Source: Gemmatimonadota bacterium (GTDB lineage: Bacteria > Gemmatimonadota > Gemmatimonadetes > Longimicrobiales > Gaopeijiaceae). Taken from it: 48,146 bases of DNA. Positions within the stretch are counted from its first letter, which is position 1. Each line of letters starts with the position of its first letter. The DNA lies in the NCBI GenBank assembly GCA_021295815.1, contig JAGWBQ010000015.1, positions 1-48,146 on the forward strand, in the 5' to 3' direction. The notes beneath the pieces are model-generated. The model did not search any database. It was not told the origin of the DNA and saw nothing but the letters and a program-made list of their open reading frames with translations. A program made the translations under genes and the position numbers. This document shows, in pieces, positions 41,119 through 48,146 of this stretch.

Positions 41119-41918
41119 TCCGAACGCTGCCCAGGCGCCAGCGTTTCGGCGAGTGCGTCCACCATGATCCGCGCCAGCGCCTCGGTCGAAGCTTCGCCCT
41201 CTTCGGCGGTCGCCGCCGCGGGATCCCCGCAATACGCCTCCCCGACACCCGCCTCCTCGAAGGTGGTCGCGCCGGCCCGGATCGCGACCGAGAGCGATGC
41301 CGGGTTCGCGGACAGTCCGCGCCGGGTTTCGTCCCGCACCAGTTCCGGCGCCGCCGTCATCACGACCGAGGTCTCGAAGCTCCCCGCGTGGCACGCCCCG
41401 CTCCTGAATTCGGTGGTGAGTCGCGAGGCCCAGCGCCGCTCCGTGAGGTCGGGATGGATGACGGGCATCCGGCCGTCGCGCGCGCAGGCTGCCCGGATCG
41501 CGGCCAGGTGGGCGGGGTCGAGGTGAGCGTTGACCACGACGAGCGCGGCTGCGCCCTGGTGTTCGAGCGAGTCGGCCACATCGGCCAGCAGGGCGGAGAA
41601 GGTGGCCGGACGCACCGAAATCGTTCCCGCGAACCCGTCCGCGAAGGGGGCCGCCGTATAGGCGAGCGGCGGTAGGACCAGGGGATGGAGGTCCAGGGCC
41701 CGGAGCCCGGGCAGCGCGGCTTCAGCGACCGCGGACGAGATGATCACGTCGGTGGTGAGCGGGAGGTGGGGGCCGTGCGCCTCGACCGCGCCGACCGGGA
41801 GAAGTGCCACGACGCGGGAACTGCCAAGGCCCGCAGCCTCGTTCGTCGCTGGCGCTCGCCCCAGACCGAGCCCGTCGAGTTCGGTCCAGGTCGCGCTACC
41901 CCAGAGGTGGTTGTCCAT
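41115..41918 (-). CDS. Creatininase-family metal-dependent amidohydrolase, first gene of the tryptophan/anthraniloyl-CoA operon
   Basis: 267 residues. LLPVGAVEAHGPHLPLTTD gives Glu, His and Asp metal ligands of the creatininase family, and GACHAGSFETS the later conserved HAG.ETS. The third element reads VVNAHLDPAHL where most members have NGHGGN; the His is kept. The family hydrolyses small cyclic or formyl amides: creatininase itself, the ArfB deformylase, and the mycofactocin peptidase MftE. In this operon it may remove the formyl group of N-formylkynurenine, since no standard kynurenine formamidase is present; this is a hypothesis. Start at ATG 41918, preceded by an overlapping short ORF with a much stronger ribosome site. 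Confidence 0.85.
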   Translation of the reverse strand: MDNHLWGSATWTELDGLGLGRAPATNEAAGLGSSRVVALLPVGAVEAHGPHLPLTTDVIISSAVAEAALPGLRALDLHPLVLPPLAYTAAPFADGFAGTISVRPATFSALLADVADSLEHQGAAALVVVNAHLDPAHLAAIRAACARDGRMPVIHPDLTERRWASRLTTEFRSGACHAGSFETSVVMTAAPELVRDETRRGLSANPASLSVAIRAGATTFEEAGVGEAYCGDPAAATAEEGEASTEALARIMVDALAETLAPGQRSE

Positions 41919-41946
41919 TGACCATGACTTCCTTGTTCCCGAACAT
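41896..41946 (-). CDS. Possible 16-residue leader peptide overlapping the operon start
   Basis: ATG at 41946 is preceded by AAGGAGG at ideal distance (5 bases), the best ribosome site in this operon. The frame encodes MFGNKEVMVNGQPPLG and stops at 41896-41898, 20 bases inside the creatininase-family gene but out of frame. Ribosomes finishing it could re-initiate at 41918, so it may couple or control operon translation. It has no run of Trp codons. It may also be chance. Confidence 0.35.
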   Translation of the reverse strand: MFGNKEVMVNGQPPLG

Positions 41947-41979
41947 AAGTCCTCCTTCTCGCAGTCTCTGGAATCTAGC

Positions 41980-43518
41980 ATGTCCTTCGAGCCGCCCAAC
42001 CCGTTCAACATCGCCGACTACTTCCTGGACGACCGAGTCCGAGAAGGGAACGGCGGCCGCGTCGCGCTCCGCACGGCTGACGGAAACGTCACCTACGCGG
42101 AGTTGCAGGCGCGGGCCGACCGTTTCGCCAACGCGCTCGGCGGCCTCGGCGTGCGGCCCGAGCAGCGGGTTCTGATCGCGCTCCCCGACGTGCCCGATTT
42201 CGCTGCGGCGCTCTTCGGCACGCTCAAGGCGGGCGCCGTCGGGGTGATGGTTAATCGCTTCCTCGACGAGCGCCGGCTCCGCGACCTCTGCGACTACACG
42301 CGGGCCGCTGCGGTCGTCCTGCAAGCGGATCAGCGGGAGCCCTTCGACCGGGCCGCGGCCTCCGCCAGAGCCCGCCCCCGTCTCCTCGTGCTCGGAACCG
42401 AGGAAGGGGAACGGGTGGTGGGCGACTCCGACCCGCATTTCGACAACTTCCGTTCCCACTCCGACGATCCGGCGATCTGGCTCTTCTCGGGCGGAACGAC
42501 CGGGCTTCCGAAAGGCGTCGTTCAGAGCCACGCCTCGTTCGCCAACTCGACCGAACGCTACGCCCGCCGAGTGATCGGCTACGCGCCCGACGACGTCACC
42601 ATCTCGGTGCCGAAGCTCTTCTTCGGCTACGCCACCGGCTCCAACCTCCTCTTTCCGCTCGCCGCAGGAGGGTCCGCCGTGCTTTTCCCGGAGCGTTGCA
42701 CCGCCGACGAGCTCTTCGCTCAGATCGCCCGGCACCGCCCCACGATCCTCGTGAACGTGCCTACCATGGCGAACCAGATGGTGACGCACCCCCGCGCCCA
42801 CGAGCAGGACCTGAGCTGTCTTCGGCTCGCCACCACGGCAGGCGAGGCCCTTCCCGCTTCGCTTCATCGCCGGTGGAACGACACCTTCGGCGTTGAGCTG
42901 CTCGACGGTCTGGGCACGGCCGAAATGTGGCACGTGTTCATCTCGAACCGCCCCGGCGAGGTTCGGCCCGGCACCCTCGGCACCGCGGTTCCCGGCTTCG
43001 ACGTGCGGCTCTGCGACGACGACGGCCGCGAGGTGCCGCCCGGCGAGCTGGGCCGCATGCGCGTCCGGGGCGGCTCCCGGGCGCACGGCTACTGGCAGCG
43101 TCCTCGCGAGACGCGTCGCGCCTTCGCCCACGACTGGTACGTCTCCGGCGACATGATGACCCGTGACGAGGACGGGTACTTCACCTACCAGGGACGCTCC
43201 GACGACCTCCTCAAGGTCTCGGGCAAGTGGTTCTCTCCGGCGGAGGCCGAAGAGCGGCTGCTGGCCCACGTCGATGTCCGCGAGGCCGCGGTCGTGGGGG
43301 TCGAGGACGCCGACGGACTCGTGGTCCCGGTGGCGTTCGTTATCCTGGCGGATGGATCGCCTGCGGACGCGACGGACCTGCGTACTCACGCCCGCAACCG
43401 CATGGAATCCTACAAGATCCCGCGAGCGATCCACCTGCTCGACGACTTCCCACGTACTCACCTGGGCAAGGTGGACCGCAGGGCGCTCAAGTCGATGGCG
43501 GCGGGGTCATGCTTCTAA
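41980..43518 (+). CDS. Benzoate/2-aminobenzoate-CoA ligase-type acyl-CoA synthetase
   Basis: 512 residues of the AMP-forming ligase superfamily. LFSGGTTGLPKGVVQSH is the P-loop motif, DGLGTAEMWHVFISNRPGEV the A5-type motif in the form typical of benzoate-CoA ligases (TEM..IF.SNRPG), GDMMTRDEDGYFTYQGRSDD holds the Asp/Arg pair, and HLGKVDRRALK the C-terminal catalytic Lys. It activates an aromatic acid with ATP and CoA; anthranilate is the likely substrate given the divergent operon. Start at the ATG 41980 after a TAGATTC-type palindromic-looking CTAG stretch; no strong ribosome site. A 61-base gap separates it from the opposite operon start, so both may share regulation. Confidence 0.92.
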   Translation: MSFEPPNPFNIADYFLDDRVREGNGGRVALRTADGNVTYAELQARADRFANALGGLGVRPEQRVLIALPDVPDFAAALFGTLKAGAVGVMVNRFLDERRLRDLCDYTRAAAVVLQADQREPFDRAAASARARPRLLVLGTEEGERVVGDSDPHFDNFRSHSDDPAIWLFSGGTTGLPKGVVQSHASFANSTERYARRVIGYAPDDVTISVPKLFFGYATGSNLLFPLAAGGSAVLFPERCTADELFAQIARHRPTILVNVPTMANQMVTHPRAHEQDLSCLRLATTAGEALPASLHRRWNDTFGVELLDGLGTAEMWHVFISNRPGEVRPGTLGTAVPGFDVRLCDDDGREVPPGELGRMRVRGGSRAHGYWQRPRETRRAFAHDWYVSGDMMTRDEDGYFTYQGRSDDLLKVSGKWFSPAEAEERLLAHVDVREAAVVGVEDADGLVVPVAFVILADGSPADATDLRTHARNRMESYKIPRAIHLLDDFPRTHLGKVDRRALKSMAAGSCF

Positions 43519-43727
43519 GCAAGTCGCTGGTGGCAAAGCCCATCACGGCGCACATGAAAAGTGGCGGGAAGGGATCGCACCAAGTTCAGGAACCGAGCCG
43601 TCAGGCCGCCCGGGGTTGCTTCCGCGAGCGAAACGGGGCACCTTCGACGCCAGGCGGATGCGACCTGTGGCAGCAGCGATTCGCCATTCGATAGGGCAAA
43701 CCGGACGACACCACTCCCAGGAACCCC

Positions 43728-45569
43728 ATGACCGAACCCACCCGAAGCGGACGTCCCGCCGTCCACCCGGTCCGCGGCCCACGTCCTCGCGCCCTTTGTC
43801 GCAGCTACGGGGCTTCGCGTGGATCCGTTCACGTTCTTCTCGTCATCGCCACGCTGTCGGCCGCCTATCCTTCCCTCGCGTCCTCACAGGCGTCCAGCCT
43901 CGTCTCCCCCGACGGCGCCGTCGACTGGAACCGCTTCTACACCGCCGCCGAGACCGACCAGATCCTGCGCGAGTTTCACGCCCTCCATCCGGGACTCACC
44001 GAGCTGTACCGGATCGGCGAGAGCTTGCGAGGCCGACCCCTGATGACGATCGCCATCACCAACGAGGCGACCGGTCCCGCGCACGAGAAGCCCGCCCTCT
44101 ACGTCGACGGCGGCATCCACGCGGGCGAGCTCACCGGATCCGCCGTGGCCACCCACCTCGTCGGCCATCTCCTGAACGGGTACGGCGCCGATCCGCGCAT
44201 CACCGCCCTCCTCGACACACGCGCGTTCTACGTTCGCCCGAAGTTCAATCCCGACGGCTCGGACCTGGCCCTGATCGAGGACCAGTCGCTGCGCAGCACC
44301 ACCCGCCCGTTCGACGACGACGAGGACGGGACCGCGGACGAAGACCCGCCCGAGGACCTCGACGGCGACGGCTGGATCACGCGCATGCGCATCCCCGACC
44401 CGCGGGGCGTCTGGGTGGCCGACCCCACGGACGATCGCATCCTGGTGCGCGATCCCGAGATGAGCATGGCCGGGCCGCGTTACACGACCATGAGCGAGGG
44501 GATCGACAACGACGTCGACGGCGCGCTCAACGAGGACGGCGTCGGCGGGCTCGACATGAACCGCAACTTCCCGCGCAACTGGGAGCGCGAGCACCTTCAG
44601 CCCGGCGCCGGGGACTATCCGCTTTCGGAACCCGAGACCCGCGCGGCGGCGGAGTTCGTCAACGCCCATCGCAACATCGTCGGCATCGTCGCCGGCCACA
44701 CTTCGGGAGGATTCGTGTACCGGCTGCCCTCGGCGTCGGCCCCGTCCCTCTTCCCGCCGAACGATCTGGAGCTGATTCTGCACCTGGGCGAGGAGTACAC
44801 GCGTTCGACCGGACGCCCCGTGGTGCCCAGCTCCACGCACCCCACCGAGCATCGCTACGGGACGCTGATTTCTTGGGGATACTGGGATCACGGCGTAATC
44901 GGATGGGTCCCGGAGTTCTCGCCCGGGCCGGAGGCGTGGGTGACGGACTACGACGGGGACGGAGAGATCGTCGAGGCCGAGCAGCACCGCTTCAACGACG
45001 AGGAGCTCGGCGGCAGGTACTTTTCGGACTGGACGCCCTTCGAACATCCGGAGTTCGGCGCTGTCGAGATCGGGGGATGGCACGCCAAGTTCTGGGGGCA
45101 GAACCCGCCGCCCGAGTTTCTGGAGGAAGAGACATCCCGGCAACTGCACTGGATCGCGTATCTCGCTGAGCAGAGTCCGTTGATCGCGATGAGCGAACCG
45201 CAGGTTTCGACGGTTGAGGACGGCGTCTTTCGGGTGGAGGTGACGGTGTCCAACACGGGCTTCCTGCCGACGAGCGTGACGGACCGAGGCGTGGTGGGCC
45301 GCGAGCGCCCGGACGGAAGTGTTGACCGGCGCGTGGTGAGAGCCCCCGCGGTGACGCTCTCGCACCCAGGGCTGGATATCGTGGAGGGAGAGGCGCGCAC
45401 CGTGATTCCACATCTGAGGGGGTCGAACCCGTTCCTGCGCGCAGCGGCTTCGAACTCGCACACGGTGACGTGGACGGTGCGGGCAGCGGCAGGTGAGCGG
45501 GCGGTGCGCGTGGAGGCCGCGTCGGACAAGGGCGGCGTCGCTCGTTCGGGATGGGTGGTGGTCAGATGA
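43728..45569 (+). CDS. M14-family zinc carboxypeptidase, exported, with acidic Ca-loop-like inserts
   Basis: 613 residues. A long polar Arg-rich start precedes the hydrophobic export segment HVLLVIATLSAAYPSLASS. The peptidase domain shows GGIHAGELTG (zinc ligands His131 and Glu134), DMNRNFPRNWERE (substrate-binding Asn/Arg) and AGHTSGG (His324, third ligand). WVPEFSPGPE (Glu396) is the candidate for the catalytic Glu. DxDxDG-like acidic loops interrupt the domain at about 196-220 (EDLDGDGW), 260-275 and 405-415 (DYDGDGE), possible calcium sites. The last about 120 residues form a beta-domain. Probably releases C-terminal residues from peptides outside the cytoplasm. AGGA precedes the start. 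The stop overlaps the M24 gene (ATGA). Confidence 0.9.
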   Translation: MTEPTRSGRPAVHPVRGPRPRALCRSYGASRGSVHVLLVIATLSAAYPSLASSQASSLVSPDGAVDWNRFYTAAETDQILREFHALHPGLTELYRIGESLRGRPLMTIAITNEATGPAHEKPALYVDGGIHAGELTGSAVATHLVGHLLNGYGADPRITALLDTRAFYVRPKFNPDGSDLALIEDQSLRSTTRPFDDDEDGTADEDPPEDLDGDGWITRMRIPDPRGVWVADPTDDRILVRDPEMSMAGPRYTTMSEGIDNDVDGALNEDGVGGLDMNRNFPRNWEREHLQPGAGDYPLSEPETRAAAEFVNAHRNIVGIVAGHTSGGFVYRLPSASAPSLFPPNDLELILHLGEEYTRSTGRPVVPSSTHPTEHRYGTLISWGYWDHGVIGWVPEFSPGPEAWVTDYDGDGEIVEAEQHRFNDEELGGRYFSDWTPFEHPEFGAVEIGGWHAKFWGQNPPPEFLEEETSRQLHWIAYLAEQSPLIAMSEPQVSTVEDGVFRVEVTVSNTGFLPTSVTDRGVVGRERPDGSVDRRVVRAPAVTLSHPGLDIVEGEARTVIPHLRGSNPFLRAAASNSHTVTWTVRAAAGERAVRVEAASDKGGVARSGWVVVR

Positions 45570-46897
45570 GGTGGCGGCTCCGAGGATCCGCGAACGGACT
45601 GCTGACGGCTCTGGCCCTGGCCGGGGTCGTACTGTGGACTCAGCCGCTCGACGGGCAGGAGGCGCGGCGGCGCTGGGAGAGGATGTGCCAGATCAGAGCC
45701 GAGAAGTTCGATCTGGTGCTGCCGAGGGCGATGCAGGACAACGGCCTCGACATGTGGATCGTGGTCATGCGCGAGGGATTGCTCGACCCGATGTGGGAGG
45801 CGTTGGGTCGAGGCTACGTGGGCGACTGGGCCTACTACGTCTTCACCGATCGGGGCGAGCGCAGCGAACGCGCCGCGCTGGGGGTCGGCGGCTACAAGCT
45901 GGAGCAGTGCGGAGTGTACGACCATTTCGGGCCGGCTTCCTCGCTGGCCGCCTACGTGGCCGAGCGCGATCCCGAGCGGATCGGGGTCAACATGGCGACT
46001 TCGATCGGGGGCGCGGACGGCTTGTCCCACACCTCCTGGCTGCACCTGCGTGAAGAGCTGGGCGATCCCTACGCCGACCGGCTGGTCTCCGCCGAACGAT
46101 TCGTCTCGGATTTCCGAGCGACCCGTACCGCCTCCGAGATCGCCGCGTTCGCCGAAGCGGGTGAGATCAGCCGTGAAATCGCGGAGCGGGCATTCTCGAA
46201 CGAGGTCATCACCCCAGGCGTCACGAGCTTGGAAGACGTAGCCTGGTGGATGCTGGACCAGCTTCTCGCTCGCGGGCTCGACTCGTCCTTCGACATGCCG
46301 TCCGTCTACCTGACAGGTCCGAACGGTATCGAGGCCACCTCCACCGACCGGATCATCCAGCGCGGCGATCTTCTGATGATCGACTGGGGTGTCGGTTTCC
46401 TCGACTTCTATACCGACATGAAACGGGTGGCCTACGTTCTGCGCGACGGCGAAACCGAACCGCCGCCGGGAATCCGCAACGCCTTCGAACGCGCCATGGA
46501 GGTGCGCGACGTCATGAAGGCCGCGATCAAGCCCGCCCCCACCGCCCAGGATGCCCTCGACGCCACCTGGGCCGCCATCGAGACCGCCGGCTTCAACCGC
46601 ATCGAGTTCAACCGACCCACCGACGATCCGGCAGTGACCGACGTGGTGATCGGGCCGCACTCGGTCGGCAACTGGGGGCACGGCTTCGGCCCGTCGCTCG
46701 CCTTCTTCAACCCGACCCGGCTGACCTACGAGCTCCGCCCCGGCACGCTCATTTCGGTGGAACTCTTCGCTTACACGGCCAACCCGGAGTGGAACGACGC
46801 CAAGGTGCGCATCCCGCTGGAGGACGACGCGGTCGTCACCGAGCGGGGCGTGGAGTGGCTTTACCCTGTGACGCGGCGGATACTGGTGGTGAGATAG
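45566..46897 (+). CDS. M24-family Xaa-Pro aminopeptidase-like protein, exported
   Basis: 443 residues from the ATG at 45566, which lies in the M14 stop. An Arg-rich start and LLTALALAGVVLW give an export signal. The N-terminal creatinase-like domain (about 30-180) precedes the pita-bread peptidase domain. Metal ligands are all visible: Asp273 and Asp284 (MIDWGVGFLDFYTD), His372 (WGHGFGPS), Glu399 (ISVELFAYT) and Glu419 (IPLEDD). M24 enzymes of this type remove N-terminal residues before proline. With the coupled M14 enzyme it likely serves peptide scavenging in the periplasm. A terminator hairpin follows. Confidence 0.92.
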   Translation: MRWRLRGSANGLLTALALAGVVLWTQPLDGQEARRRWERMCQIRAEKFDLVLPRAMQDNGLDMWIVVMREGLLDPMWEALGRGYVGDWAYYVFTDRGERSERAALGVGGYKLEQCGVYDHFGPASSLAAYVAERDPERIGVNMATSIGGADGLSHTSWLHLREELGDPYADRLVSAERFVSDFRATRTASEIAAFAEAGEISREIAERAFSNEVITPGVTSLEDVAWWMLDQLLARGLDSSFDMPSVYLTGPNGIEATSTDRIIQRGDLLMIDWGVGFLDFYTDMKRVAYVLRDGETEPPPGIRNAFERAMEVRDVMKAAIKPAPTAQDALDATWAAIETAGFNRIEFNRPTDDPAVTDVVIGPHSVGNWGHGFGPSLAFFNPTRLTYELRPGTLISVELFAYTANPEWNDAKVRIPLEDDAVVTERGVEWLYPVTRRILVVR

Positions 46898-46917
46898 GGT
46901 CGGTCGGCACGTCTCGT

Positions 46918-46940
46918 CGGAGCTGGACGCGCTCCGTTTT
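46918..46940 (+). terminator. Intrinsic terminator after the peptidase pair
   Basis: CGGAGC (46918-46923) pairs with GCTCCG (46931-46936) around a 7-base loop, directly followed by TTTT (46937-46940). It lies 21 bases after the M24 stop. Confidence 0.6.
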
Positions 46941-46965
46941 CACCTCTGCGGCACGACGGGGTAGG

Positions 46966-46982
46966 ACCTGCCCGCGGCAGGT
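46966..46982. repeat. Perfect 7-base-arm hairpin
   Basis: ACCTGCC-cgc-GGCAGGT. It lies between the terminator and the small broken frame starting at 46993, and could be a protein-binding dyad or a second hairpin of the termination region. Confidence 0.4.
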
Positions 46983-46992
46983 ACTGCGAGCC

Positions 46993-47237
46993 ATGATCGG
47001 AGTGATGGATGACCGGTCCGTTCGGCTGGCGGCAGGTGACGCCATCGTCGGGGCGCTGCCGACGCACACAGGGCGGTTCTGTTCGAACTCGCGGCCGGAC
47101 CGCCGAAGCCCGAGTTCGAGCTGTCCACGAGGAATTACGTGCGGGAATTCCTCGAGTCCAAAGGTCGCGACGTGGAGGCGTTCGCCCGCGAATACGAGGA
47201 GCGCCTGATCGTGACCGGGCGCATCCGCCGCCGCTAG
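46993..47237 (+). pseudogene. Small unknown protein, apparently frameshifted
   Basis: Not recognised. One frame from ATG 46993 (or 47005) reads DDRSVRLAAGDAIVGALPTH and then loses sense; another frame from about 47080 reads VLFELAAGPPKPEFE and then STRNYVREFLESKG, FAREYEERLIVTGRIRRR, and stops at 47237. Adding one base at about 47080 (LPTHTGRVLFEL) joins them, and the total of 245 bases fits one missing base. The second frame alone has no usable start codon. The C-terminal helix is charged like small antitoxin or adaptor proteins, but this is not evidence of function. The break may be real or a sequencing indel. Confidence 0.4.
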
Positions 47238-47252
47238 CCTCTCGAGCTATTG

Positions 47253-47274
47253 GTACGTTGAATCCGAGACGTAC
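47253..47274. repeat. Inverted repeat in a promoter-like region
   Basis: GTACGT (47253-47258) and ACGTAC (47269-47274) are separated by 10 bases. TTGGTA (47250-47255) and TACGCT (47272-47277), 16 bases apart, could be promoter boxes for the small gene at 47296, placing the dyad over the promoter. Confidence 0.4.
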
Positions 47275-47295
47275 GCTGTTGACCGGAAGGAATAA

Positions 47296-47570
47296 GTGAA
47301 CATCCGCCTTACCCCAAACGGCCAGGTGGAGATACCGGTCGGCAGGGCAAAGGTGAACGCGTGGGCGTATTTGATCGGTCTGGGACTCAACCCTCAGCTG
47401 ACCCTTGACGGCGCCATGCGCCACGAGGGCCTGGGCGGCGCCCCGGGTCCCAACGGCAAGGGACACTCGGGGCAGATGAGAAAGGCGAACACCGCCATCG
47501 CCTGCGGAGACGCCGCCGCGCTCGTCGAGCCATCGTGTACGGAACCAAGTCCGACATCGAAAAAAGGTAA
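47296..47570 (+). CDS. Small unknown protein (about 90 aa), possible frameshift near the 3' end
   Basis: GTG start with a good GGAAGG site 7 bases upstream. The frame reads NIRLTPNGQVEIPVGRAKVN and AYLIGLGLNPQLTLDGAM, then GKGHSGQMRKANTAIACGDAAALVE. If continued in the same frame it overlaps the next gene completely (to 47715). Adding one base at about 47532 instead gives VE(A)IVYGTKSDIEKR and a stop at 47568-47570, five bases before the next start, which looks like the natural gene end. The family is not recognised. Confidence 0.45.
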
Positions 47571-47575
47571 GAGAA

Positions 47576-47779
47576 GTGGAGAGATACGCCGTAAGAACTT
47601 TTGCTTGGGCGACCAACCACCACTTCGTACACGGCAACTTTCAGCCGAAAACCGCGCCGATCGTGTATTTCGACCCCTCCGACACGACGATTGGCCCGCA
47701 AGCCTACTATGTTGAAGATCCCGCAGGAAACGACCCAGAGGCTTCGCGTCCGCCCGAGTGCGACTGGAGCAACTTCTAG
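47576..47779 (+). CDS. Small unknown protein (67 aa)
   Basis: GTG start with AAAGG about 8 bases upstream. The sequence starts ERYAVRTFAWATNHHFVHGN and continues with AYYVEDPAGNDPEAS to the end PPECDWSNF. It has no signal peptide or membrane helix, a single Cys and several aromatic residues. No family is recognised. It lies in tandem between the frameshifted small gene and the exported protein at 47806, so the three probably form one unit. Confidence 0.5.
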   Translation: MERYAVRTFAWATNHHFVHGNFQPKTAPIVYFDPSDTTIGPQAYYVEDPAGNDPEASRPPECDWSNF

Positions 47780-47805
47780 AGCTGATGGGAGCAAAGGAAC
47801 CGATC

Positions 47806-48146
47806 ATGAAGACCGACCGAACTTTGAAGAGCAATCGAAGCCCGCTTGCCGCAGCGGCCGCAGCCGCGCTGATCGGGCTGGCGCCGACCGGTGAGCCGGC
47901 CCAGGCGCAGAGGCCCGAGGACCCCCGCGAGTTCGCGCGCCTCCTGGCCACCGAGATGCGGGGTCCGTCCGGCACCATATTCACATCGCGCATCGGATGC
48001 CCTGCGGATGGCGCGTGGGAGCGCGCGGCGTTCGACGAGCTCTACCGCATGGCGGAGGAGTCCGACGTGGAGATGCGGCAGTCGATCTTGAGCGCGATCG
48101 GCAGCGCCCTATACCTTGATCCCTGCCCGGAGGTGGAGCCCTGGCT
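47806..48146 (+). CDS. Exported protein of unknown function, N-terminal part (runs off the window)
   Basis: ATG with AAAGGAA 6 to 7 bases upstream. Residues 1-35 form a Sec signal (PLAAAAAAALIGLA, cleavage probably after AQA). The mature part PEDPREFARLLATEM, IGCPADGAWERAAFDELYRM and ESDVEMRQSILSAIGSALY is helical and HEAT-like, and resembles in style the exported protein at the opposite end of the window. 113 codons are visible. Confidence 0.6.
   Translation, partial: MKTDRTLKSNRSPLAAAAAAALIGLAPTGEPAQAQRPEDPREFARLLATEMRGPSGTIFTSRIGCPADGAWERAAFDELYRMAEESDVEMRQSILSAIGSALYLDPCPEVEPW

Noticed and set aside
43519-43727. RNA gene or regulatory element between ligase and M14 peptidase
   Set aside because: No cloverleaf, strong hairpin or promoter with convincing spacing was found; left as plain intergenic DNA.
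1-48146. CRISPR arrays, insertion sequences, prophage or integrase genes, tRNA and rRNA genes
   Set aside because: No regularly spaced repeats, transposase or integrase motifs, or structural RNA signatures were seen in either strand by reading; short tRNAs could still be missed without a covariance search.

Overview
The window reads as a G+C-rich bacterial chromosome segment, densely packed, with many ATGA, GTGA and TTGA stop/start overlaps, frequent GTG and TTG starts, and many Sec, lipoprotein or Tat export signals on hydrolases and peptidases. That mixture (beta-propeller lipoproteins, amidohydrolase lipoproteins, M14 and M24 peptidases, beta-lactamase-like serine hydrolases) is typical of Gemmatimonadota, and I infer an uncultured or marine member of that phylum. 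This is inference: no rRNA or marker tree is available here. No tRNA, rRNA, CRISPR array, prophage or transposase was seen.

Layout. 1-1.7 kb (minus): two exported or accessory proteins of unknown role, each apparently broken by one extra G in a G run. 1.7-7.9 kb (minus): a purine permease, then the translation GTPase TypA, a large unknown protein and a thioredoxin-fold protein, the last three overlapping. 7.9-9.6 kb: a D-aminoacylase-like lipoprotein. 9.6-11.7 kb (minus): cupin, SDR, branched-chain aminotransferase. 12.0-14.7 kb: SulP transporter with STAS and Crp-like domains, overlapping a decayed quinoprotein dehydrogenase. 14.9-19.8 kb (plus): beta-propeller lipoprotein, gamma-glutamyltransferase, CcmH-like protein, TRAP binding protein. 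19.8-21.6 kb (minus): msrB, NAD-type isocitrate dehydrogenase-like gene, small membrane protein. 21.8-25.1 kb (plus): two exported hydrolases and a VanZ-like protein.

25.3-34.7 kb (plus) is a copper/silver island: a small His/Met-rich exported protein, then CusC-, CusB- and CusA-type efflux subunits (the CusA methionine triad is intact), then two less familiar genes, a multi-pass membrane protein with a duplicated His/Asp/Trp motif and a protein with two YtkA/FixH-like domains.

34.8-43.5 kb is the most coherent pathway. Seven minus-strand genes, every junction overlapping by 4 or 8 bases, encode a creatininase-family hydrolase, SDR, RidA-family protein, enoyl-CoA hydratase-like protein, acyl-CoA dehydrogenase, 2-aminobenzoyl-CoA monooxygenase/reductase and tryptophan 2,3-dioxygenase. 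A benzoate-type CoA ligase is divergent. Together they outline aerobic tryptophan breakdown through anthranilate and anthraniloyl-CoA with non-aromatic ring opening. Kynureninase and a standard kynurenine formamidase are absent from the window; the creatininase-family protein is a candidate for the formamidase step.

43.7-46.9 kb (plus): an overlapping M14 carboxypeptidase and M24 Xaa-Pro peptidase pair, followed by a terminator. 47.0-48.1 kb (plus): small unknown genes, two with apparent one-base frameshifts, and the start of another exported protein that runs off the window.
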